Part shown: positions 1 through 5,703 of the stretch, in pieces
Layout of the letters: each line of letters begins with the position of its first letter
Numbering within the stretch: the first letter of the stretch is position 1
Assembly (NCBI GenBank): GCA_014796735.1
Contig: JAAVIG010000182.1
Span: forward strand, 1 to 9,646
DNA length: 9,646 nt
Source of the DNA: Oscillospiraceae bacterium
GTDB taxonomy: Bacteria > Bacillota > Clostridia > Oscillospirales > Ruminococcaceae
Direction: 5' to 3'
The notes under the pieces: generated by a model
Told to the model about the DNA's origin: nothing
Databases searched by the model: none
Seen by the model: only the letters and a program-made list of their open reading frames with translations
Made by a program: the position numbers and the translations under genes

Positions 1-616
1 GCTTATACTTTTTCAAGCCGTTAACAAAGAATACCGATCCCACAATCACCGCGAATAAACCTAAAATAACAAAAGTAGAGATAAAATTGTCAAGATCCCT
101 CTCGGTACCGAAAATCTCCTGCTGATTATTGGCTTTTCCTTGATTATAGTAGTATTCGATCCTACCGATAAAAGCGGAAGCCGCGTCGGCAAAGCTTTCA
201 TTGACTATATATCCGTAAATATAATCCAATATCATTTCAATGCGGTAATCGCTGTAATAGTTTATACAGGCTCCGCTGGTGGAAATATAGTCGTATTCCG
301 TATCATTGTTTATTAAAAGCAAAATACCGTCGGTATTTATCCCGCAATAAGCGTCGTATAGATCGTCGGCATATTCCACCGTATGGCTGTCCGTTTTCGG
401 CGTTCCTATATCGTCGGTAATGGCTATCATAATATTAAAGCCGCTTATTTTGGAAAAGACTTCGGCTTCGGAATTTATTTTTTCCTTTTCATACTCGCTT
501 AAGTAGCCGTAATCGTCTATTATGTAGACCCGCGGATCGGTTTCGGCGTATATCCCCGCGGCTAAAAGCAGGACAAATATCGCCGATAAAAAAGAAACAG
601 TAAATCTTTTAAGCAT
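1..616 (-). CDS. TPM-domain membrane protein, 3' end outside window
   Basis: At least 205 residues are visible and the reading frame is still open at the window edge. Residues 1-24 form a signal peptide (basic MLKR, hydrophobic core, cleavage near IYA-ET). Residues about 29-150 read as a TPM domain (the TLP18.3/Psb32/MOLO-1 fold): it begins YIIDDYGYLSEYEKEKI, continues through a beta strand NIMIAITDD and has the typical GILLLINND strand. A membrane helix follows at about 179-200, ending in the basic GLKKYK. The domain should therefore lie outside the membrane. TPM proteins are linked to photosystem repair in plants and to membrane-protein maintenance elsewhere; their bacterial biochemistry is poorly defined. 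An in-frame TAA at 620-622 fixes ATG 616 as the furthest upstream start. The best AAAGGAG (650-656) is 33 nt away, so the ribosome site is unusual. It lies downstream of the zinc-ribbon gene, probably in the same transcript. Domain call fairly sure; role unknown. Confidence 0.8.
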   Translation of the reverse strand, partial: MLKRFTVSFLSAIFVLLLAAGIYAETDPRVYIIDDYGYLSEYEKEKINSEAEVFSKISGFNIMIAITDDIGTPKTDSHTVEYADDLYDAYCGINTDGILLLINNDTEYDYISTSGACINYYSDYRIEMILDYIYGYIVNESFADAASAFIGRIEYYYNQGKANNQQEIFGTERDLDNFISTFVILGLFAVIVGSVFFVNGLKKYK

Positions 617-670
617 TATTTAACGTCTGCAAAATATCCTTACAGACTGCTCCTTTCGTAAATCGGTAAA

Positions 671-771
671 TTACACCAATCCCTTTTTAAACTGACGTAA
701 TACCCACAGTTTAAAAAGGGATTGCACCCTAAACACTAATCCCACATTTTTAAAAGGGATTAGTATTACAC
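671..771. repeat. 6-bp target-site duplication flanking MITE copy 1
   Basis: TTACAC occurs at 671-676 and again at 766-771, immediately on either side of the 89-bp palindromic element. The base before it is A on both sides as well. On the minus strand the right-hand copy reads GTG TAA, which is the last codon and the stop of the zinc-ribbon gene. Direct repeats of this kind are the expected footprint of a transposition event. Confidence 0.75.
677..765 (+). mobile_element. MITE-like 89-bp palindromic element, copy 1
   Basis: The element has two hairpins. The first is a perfect 18-bp stem, CAATCCCTTTTTAAACTG at 677-694 with its complement at 707-724, and a 12-nt loop. The second is a 9-bp stem, ACTAATCCC at 735-743 with GGGATTAGT at 756-764, also with a 12-nt loop. 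The two ends are imperfect inverted repeats of each other (AATCCCTTTTTAAA against TTTTAAAAGGGATT). It carries no coding sequence. It matches the reverse complement of 4288-4376 at 86 of 89 positions, and both copies have their own 6-bp flanking duplications, so it is a non-autonomous mobile element rather than a chance hairpin. It sits between the zinc-ribbon gene and the TPM gene, where its RNA hairpin could attenuate, stabilise or be processed in the shared transcript (inference). The transposase family that moves it is not visible here. Confidence 0.8.
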
Positions 772-1857
772 GCCTGATACGAACAAGGTTAAAACGGACA
801 GTAAGAACACGACTAAAAGTGGGATTCCAAAGCAGAACAAAGCCAGTTTTGCCTTATTTACAGGCAGCATACCTCCGAATTTACCCGTTTGTCCGTTCAT
901 TGCGTAGTAATACATTTTGCCCTTATGGTTATAAGACAAAAACCACATTGGAAGCATTACGTATTTCCAGCGTATTCCTCTTATGTTGTAGCTTTCGTTT
1001 AAAACCACGGTGCGGGTATAGTTCTTTATTGTCGCTCGGAATTGTTCCTTTGCCGCTTCTTTGACCCTTGTTTGAATACGTCCGTATATCTGTTCCTTGG
1101 TTACGTCGTATTTTTCCGCGTAGTGTCCAGAAAGATACGGCATCTCAAATTTTACCAGCTCGGCGTAGTTAAATGGTTCTATGCTTTCCATAAGAGCGTC
1201 GTCCGCTTTTGACGAGCCATCCGCGGGAACACCGTCTAAATTTAATTTTCCGATTCGTGTAACTAAGTGCTTGCTTTCGGTTTTTACTATGTAATCTCCG
1301 CGTCTTACCGTGCTCAGCGTTTTATAGCCGTCCGCCACAAGATTTCCCTCAACAACGCAGTCCGCAAGCCAGAAAGGAACGTATAGACCCTGTATTTTTT
1401 CCAAGCTTTTCTTGTCGGTAAAGCCCTTGGCAAGAAAGAACCTGTGTTTTTTAGTCCAGGTCTCAAAACCCTCCAGCGCCTGCTCCTTTGTTTTCTTAAA
1501 TGGAATGATCATATCGGGGCAAAATTCTCCGCTCAATCTCCCCGAAAGCACAATAGGACTGTGGCAATAATGGCATATTGCCGAAGCGGAAAGCTCCGAA
1601 TCGGTGATCACCTGCGCGCCGCAGGCAGGACATATGTACAGGCTGTTGTCATTTGAAAAGATGCCGTGCATTTTTTCGTCCGTTGTGTGTTCGTGGATAA
1701 TGGGCTCAGCTTTTTCGGCTTTTGCGGTCATAGCTTCAATTTCGTGCTTACTGTAACTTCCGCCGCAGTAATCGCAGACAAAGCTTTGTGTTACCGTGTT
1801 GAAGGAAAGCGGCGCGTTACAGCTCGGACACTTATAGGCTACGGATTGATCGGGCAT
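766..1857 (-). CDS. Zinc-ribbon membrane protein of unknown function
   Basis: The product is 363 residues. It has two four-cysteine zinc ribbons at the N-terminus: C10-x2-C13 with C28-x2-C31, and C76-x2-C79 with C95-x2-C98, joined by a charged linker. A large soluble region (about 110-335) follows, with YVPFWLADC and MLPMWFLSYNHKGKMYYYAMNG segments typical of Clostridia proteins annotated as TFIIB-type zinc-ribbon proteins or, wrongly, as PriA-like. One membrane helix lies at about 338-359, five residues from the end, so the protein is probably tail-anchored with its ribbons in the cytoplasm. AAAGGAG at 1868-1874 is well placed for the ATG. It starts 65 bp after the phosphodiesterase gene and precedes the TPM gene; zinc-ribbon and TPM proteins recur as neighbours in Firmicutes. 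Its final Val codon and TAA stop lie inside the target duplication of the mobile element. No enzymatic residues are recognised; a scaffold or quality-control role would be speculation. Confidence 0.75.
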   Translation of the reverse strand: MPDQSVAYKCPSCNAPLSFNTVTQSFVCDYCGGSYSKHEIEAMTAKAEKAEPIIHEHTTDEKMHGIFSNDNSLYICPACGAQVITDSELSASAICHYCHSPIVLSGRLSGEFCPDMIIPFKKTKEQALEGFETWTKKHRFFLAKGFTDKKSLEKIQGLYVPFWLADCVVEGNLVADGYKTLSTVRRGDYIVKTESKHLVTRIGKLNLDGVPADGSSKADDALMESIEPFNYAELVKFEMPYLSGHYAEKYDVTKEQIYGRIQTRVKEAAKEQFRATIKNYTRTVVLNESYNIRGIRWKYVMLPMWFLSYNHKGKMYYYAMNGQTGKFGGMLPVNKAKLALFCFGIPLLVVFLLSVLTLFVSGV

Positions 1858-1922
1858 TTGAAATGTGCTCCTTTCGACATGCTATTCTTTATTCATGCCA
1901 TTTATTATTTTTTATGTTATTC

Positions 1923-4217
1923 TCAGATCAAAACTCCCAGATACTGTTTCTCAAACTCACTGACGGGCATGGGCTTGGCAAAATAATAGCCCTGAAAAAC
2001 GTCTGTGCCGATCTCTGTGAGAAAGTCAACATGCTCCTTTGTCTCCACACCCTCGGTGATGACCTCCATGCCAAGCTGCTTTGAAAGGGAAACTATCATT
2101 TTAAGTATGGTGCAGGTGCGTTCGGGATTTTCCGTCTTGCGGAGGAACTCCATATCCACCTTGAGCGCGTCCACCGACATATCCTTGAGCATATTCAGCG
2201 ATGAGTAGCCGCTGCCGAAATCGTCCATTTCCACACAAAAGCCGTATTCACGCAGCCGCTGGATCAGCACGATCTGCTTCTTGAAATCGTTCATGATAGC
2301 GGTCTCGGTGATCTCCAGCCTTAAGCTCCTCGGGGATATCTCATAACGCTCCACAAGCTCGGTAAAGGTCTTGTAAACATCTGTAAAGTAGAAATCCCTC
2401 GGGGAAATGTTCACCGAAATGTGACGGTCGGTATAGCCGTCGTCCTTCCACTGGCGGAGCTTACAGCAGGCAAGCTCCCAAGTGTTCAAATCCAGACGGC
2501 AGATCAATCCCGTACGCTCCAGCACGGGAATAAACTCGTTGGGCGGGATCAGTCCGCGTTCGGGGTGGATCCACCGCACTAACGCCTCTCCGCCGAGCAC
2601 CTTGCCCTTTACGGACACCTGCGGCTGAAGGTAGAAGCAAAACTGTCCCTTGTTCAGCGCATCACCGAATTCGCCTGTGATCTTCTGCTCCTCAAGAGTA
2701 GCTTCCCGAATATCGTCATTATAGTAGGCTATCATGCTTGTAAAGCTGGACTTTATCGTTGTGATAGCCATATACGCTCTGTCGCACATTACCGACGGCT
2801 CAATATCATTGTCAACTACATCGTAAACGCCCACATGTATGTGAAGCCTGTATGTGGAGCTTCCCAACAGATGACTGAATCCTCTGATCTCATTTATGAA
2901 AACATCCTTATCGAAACGCTTGCGGGGCATAAACAGCGCGAAGCGGTCTCCCGAAAGTCTGCCGTACACCGTCCCCTCACCCGAAAGCTTTTTCATCGTA
3001 CCGGCAATTGTTATAAGTATCTCGTCTCCTTTATTGATGCCGAAAATATCATTTACAAGCTTGAAGTCCCTGATGTCGGAGCATACCATGCAATATTCGC
3101 ACTCGGAATTTTTCTGCACGGTTTCGCTGACCTTTTCGTAGAAATAGTCACGGTTATATATCCCCGTAAGGCGGTCGTGTGTGGCGCGGTACCGTTCCGC
3201 TTCCAGTTTTTTCACGTCTTCGGTCTCATCGTGAAACTTGAAGAAACAGCCGACGCACTGTCCGTTCGTATCGCACAGACGTTTGAATTGCTTAGCGTAG
3301 TGACTTATAAAAGAGCCCTTGCCGTGAGATTCTTTCCATTCCGTATCCTGCATTTCGGAAAGCTTTCTGTCCCCCAGCCAGTTGTTAAGATAATCGGTAA
3401 GCGCCGCGGGATCAACGGTCTTGAAGAATGCGTATGCCACGGAATTGGCGTAAACGCAGTTTCCGTCAATATCAAAACACATCACGCTGTCGTCCATATT
3501 TTTGATGCTTGACGAGAGCAGTCCCTCAACCAGTCCCTGAGGAACATAAATCACATTGAAATAATAAATTGCCACAGCCATAACGCCGTAGGACAGCACG
3601 GAAAAATCTATTGTAATTTCCGTAATAATATACAAAACATTTGCGGCGATAATAACAATCAGACTCAGCAGCGTCAGCCAAAACTTTTTGCGGTACATCG
3701 ACGGGGAACGTTTTATCTTGACCGCCAGCGGAATGATGATCAGCACTACCATGCCGTATATTATCATTCTGTGGAAATTGTACAGCACGCCGCGATCGAC
3801 GATCCCGTAGAACATTGTACCGGAGCCGTCGTCCATAAGTCCGCAGCGGAAGATAAAAACACCCTCGGCAAACACGTTGAGAAGCATCAGCACGCCGTCG
3901 GCAGCGACGACAAGAAGCAGCGCCAATTTCTGCCACTTGCGAAGCTCATATACACGAGTGTATTTCAGCGTGTAAAACAGCATATAGATCAGCAGCACGT
4001 CCGAGACGGTATAATAGATCGCATATATCGTTTCCGCAAGCATAAGATCGTATGCAAGCAGTGCTCCCGCATATGCTGTCATTGTAAGAGGTGCCACGAT
4101 CATTATACGGCTTATTGCCTTTGTAAGCTCGGTTTTATCTTTCTTTGAGATAACATAGCTGCAAATCAAAATTGCAATCGCGAAGATCAAAAGCAATGTT
4201 GTATAGACGTTTCTCAC
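1923..4217 (-). CDS. 7TM-PAS-GGDEF-EAL c-di-GMP phosphodiesterase
   Basis: The product is 764 residues. Residues 1-225 hold about seven membrane helices, like the N-terminal 7TM sensor of some histidine kinases. A PAS-like segment (about 230-335, with SVMCFDIDGNCVYANSVAYAF) links it to a GGDEF domain (about 343-500) and an EAL domain (about 512-757). The GGDEF signature is degenerate: SGDRF at 422-426 lacks the first Gly and the catalytic Glu, so cyclase activity is unlikely, though GTP binding is possible. The EAL domain keeps its catalytic set: EALVR (544-548), N603, E635, D665-D666 in DDFGSG, K686, E722 in TEGVE, and Q742 in QGYYF. It should therefore hydrolyse c-di-GMP to pGpG at the membrane under an unknown signal. 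The start is GTG, with AAAGGAT about nine bases upstream at 4228-4234. A MITE copy lies 71 bp upstream. A zinc-ribbon gene follows after 65 bp. Confidence 0.92.
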   Translation of the reverse strand: MRNVYTTLLLIFAIAILICSYVISKKDKTELTKAISRIMIVAPLTMTAYAGALLAYDLMLAETIYAIYYTVSDVLLIYMLFYTLKYTRVYELRKWQKLALLLVVAADGVLMLLNVFAEGVFIFRCGLMDDGSGTMFYGIVDRGVLYNFHRMIIYGMVVLIIIPLAVKIKRSPSMYRKKFWLTLLSLIVIIAANVLYIITEITIDFSVLSYGVMAVAIYYFNVIYVPQGLVEGLLSSSIKNMDDSVMCFDIDGNCVYANSVAYAFFKTVDPAALTDYLNNWLGDRKLSEMQDTEWKESHGKGSFISHYAKQFKRLCDTNGQCVGCFFKFHDETEDVKKLEAERYRATHDRLTGIYNRDYFYEKVSETVQKNSECEYCMVCSDIRDFKLVNDIFGINKGDEILITIAGTMKKLSGEGTVYGRLSGDRFALFMPRKRFDKDVFINEIRGFSHLLGSSTYRLHIHVGVYDVVDNDIEPSVMCDRAYMAITTIKSSFTSMIAYYNDDIREATLEEQKITGEFGDALNKGQFCFYLQPQVSVKGKVLGGEALVRWIHPERGLIPPNEFIPVLERTGLICRLDLNTWELACCKLRQWKDDGYTDRHISVNISPRDFYFTDVYKTFTELVERYEISPRSLRLEITETAIMNDFKKQIVLIQRLREYGFCVEMDDFGSGYSSLNMLKDMSVDALKVDMEFLRKTENPERTCTILKMIVSLSKQLGMEVITEGVETKEHVDFLTEIGTDVFQGYYFAKPMPVSEFEKQYLGVLI

Positions 4218-4281
4218 CGTTGTTTTATCCTTTCTGCAGCAATAGATATAAACACATTACCAACACCAATTTCCAATCAAT

Positions 4282-4382
4282 GTATGATACTAATCCCTTT
4301 TAAAACTGTTGGATTAGTGTTTTGGGTGCAATCCCTTTTTAAACTGTGGGTATTACGTCAGTTTAAAAAGGGATTGGTATGA
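4282..4382. repeat. 6-bp target-site duplication flanking MITE copy 2
   Basis: GTATGA is present at 4282-4287 and 4377-4382, exactly abutting the second 89-bp element. The sequence differs from the duplication around copy 1, but the length and position relative to the element ends are the same. This supports two independent insertions by one mechanism. Confidence 0.72.
4288..4376 (-). mobile_element. MITE-like 89-bp palindromic element, copy 2 (inverted)
   Basis: This is the reverse complement of the element at 677-765, with three substitutions in 89 bases and no length change. It keeps the perfect 18-bp stem (4329-4346 with 4359-4376, 12-nt loop). The smaller stem is 8 bp (ACTAATCC at 4289-4296 with GGATTAGT at 4311-4318). 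All three differences from copy 1 fall in or near the smaller hairpin and the spacer, and none in the long stem. It lies in the 267-bp gap between the GH5 gene and the phosphodiesterase gene, inside the loop of an older inverted repeat. It may separate the two transcripts or affect read-through (inference). Confidence 0.8.
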
Positions 4383-4484
4383 ATTGTTAATCGTCGATTG
4401 GAAATTGGTATAAGGGAATTTTAATAAATGTACACTAATGTCTATTATTTCTTTATTTGATTTTGGAATTTGCAAAGCCGAGCG

Positions 4485-5660
4485 TTACGCCGCGACCCTT
4501 ACCACCTCGTAATCATCTCCGGAAACGGCCCTTTTCAGGCCCTCCATAAGTCCGCTTACACTCCACTTATAGGTGGTGCGGTTGAAATTCCAGCCGTTAT
4601 CCCACAGGAAGCACGCAATGCCTATATCGTGGCAAAGCTTTGCAAAATATTCGCAGAAATAGGTATGCTCCATGCTTGATCCGCCGCCGGCGTATTCGCC
4701 TACTATAACGGGAATACCCTTTTCTATGAAATTGCTGTTTAACAGGTTCACCTTATCGGTCATAAGCTGTATTTCCGCGTCGGTGCCCCATGTCTTTTTG
4801 CTGCCCGCTATGCAGAATTCCCACGGTGTATAGTAATGAACGGAAAGAATAAGGTGATCTTTAATCGTATCTTCGGGCATTTTATAAAGGGCGTTGCAGG
4901 TCTCGGCAATATCCGTCCAGTAGCCCGCAATAAGCAGGTGTCGTTTTTCGTTATTGCCTCCGCTTGCGCGTATAATATCCACAAAATCCTGATTTATTTT
5001 ATTTATAAGAGCATATGCGTCAGGCTTGGAAAGGGAATCGAAGCCCACCTCGTTCATTGACTCAAAAATAAGATAATCGGAATAGTTCTTAAAGCGTTCG
5101 GCGATCTGCTTCCACATTTTGCTGTAACGGGCATAGAATTTCTCGTAATCCTCCTGAGCGTATTCAACTATCCACGCTCCAAACTGAGGGTCGCCTCCTC
5201 CGTCATGGTGCATATTGATGATAACGTAAAGTCCGCAGTCCATAGCGTAGTCCACTACCTCCTGAACTCGGTCCATCCAGCTTTCCTTTATATTGTCGTT
5301 ATCGTCAAGATGATCTCGCCATGTCACGGGTATGCGAACGGCGTTTACCCCCGATTCCTTAAGCTTTTCAAACACCTCGGGAGTAGTCATTACATTTCCC
5401 CACAGGGTCTCGTCCACTTCCTCGCCCTCTTCGGCGTGCTCGTTTATTATCCCGTCGCCGTCGCGGTCCGCCTGACACACGTCAAGCGTATCTCCCAGAT
5501 TCCAGCCGATAGTCATTTCTTTTACAAGCTCGGTAGAGGTAATGTCGCGCATTATACCCGCGGTTTTGTTGTCAGCCGCGGAATCTCCGCAAGCGGTTAG
5601 AAGTGTGGATATTGTCAGCGAAGCCGCTAAAAGCAGGCTTAAGGGTTTTGTTGTTTTCAT
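4485..5660 (-). CDS. GH5 family endoglucanase-like lipoprotein
   Basis: The product is 391 residues. Residues 1-24 are a lipoprotein signal with lipobox LTAC (Cys24), so the enzyme is anchored on the outer face of the membrane. The rest is a single GH5 TIM barrel with no extra binding module or dockerin. It has GWNLGDTLD (52-60), VRIPVTW (108-114), NMHH (149-152), the acid/base Glu204 in MNEVGF, HYYTPWEF (276-283), the nucleophile Glu322 in VIVGEYAGGG, and FLWDNG (352-357). This fits retaining beta-1,4-glucan or related hemicellulose cleavage; the exact substrate cannot be read. An odd insert at about 63-84 carries DRDGDGIINE, a DxDxDG calcium-binding-like loop, between the barrel start and the ETLWGN segment. 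AAAGGAG at 5670-5676 gives a good ribosome site. The gene starts 43 bp after the BIG2 protein gene ends, so the two are likely co-transcribed. Endoglucanase, licheninase, xyloglucanase and mannanase remain possible. Confidence 0.88.
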   Translation of the reverse strand: MKTTKPLSLLLAASLTISTLLTACGDSAADNKTAGIMRDITSTELVKEMTIGWNLGDTLDVCQADRDGDGIINEHAEEGEEVDETLWGNVMTTPEVFEKLKESGVNAVRIPVTWRDHLDDNDNIKESWMDRVQEVVDYAMDCGLYVIINMHHDGGGDPQFGAWIVEYAQEDYEKFYARYSKMWKQIAERFKNYSDYLIFESMNEVGFDSLSKPDAYALINKINQDFVDIIRASGGNNEKRHLLIAGYWTDIAETCNALYKMPEDTIKDHLILSVHYYTPWEFCIAGSKKTWGTDAEIQLMTDKVNLLNSNFIEKGIPVIVGEYAGGGSSMEHTYFCEYFAKLCHDIGIACFLWDNGWNFNRTTYKWSVSGLMEGLKRAVSGDDYEVVRVAA

Positions 5661-5703
5661 GGTAATTCGCTCCTTTTTAATAATAGATTACATAGCTGTA
5701 TTC

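Larger units (their letters stand above)
4265..4409. repeat. 14-bp inverted repeat interrupted by MITE copy 2
   Basis: ACCAATTTCCAATC at 4265-4278 is the exact reverse complement of GATTGGAAATTGGT at 4396-4409. If the 89-bp element and one 6-bp duplication are removed, the arms lie only 22 bases apart and form a simple hairpin. This suggests an older palindromic sequence, possibly a terminator-like hairpin or another small repeat, that was later split by the mobile element. It has no T-tract on either side, so a terminator role is not supported directly. Confidence 0.6.

Noticed and set aside
677..765. CRISPR or tandem repeat array
   Set aside because: The repeated arms alternate in orientation and occur within one 89-bp unit; there are no regularly spaced direct repeats with unique spacers.
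2835..3512. A 225-codon open frame on the plus strand
   Set aside because: It lies wholly antisense to the phosphodiesterase gene, whose domains are unambiguous over the same bases. The translation has no recognisable fold and no ribosome site; it follows from the codon pattern of the true gene.
3526..3936. A 136-codon minus-strand frame inside the phosphodiesterase gene
   Set aside because: It is in a shifted frame over the 7TM region and gives an Arg/Cys-rich product without family features.
766..4376. Composite transposon carrying the zinc-ribbon and phosphodiesterase genes between the two 89-bp elements
   Set aside because: Each element has its own distinct 6-bp duplication. A composite element would show one shared duplication at its outer ends. 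The segment also carries no transposase.
4329..4376. Intrinsic terminator formed by the 18-bp hairpin
   Set aside because: The stem is strong, but it is not followed by a run of T on either strand, and the same structure appears at another site with transposition footprints.
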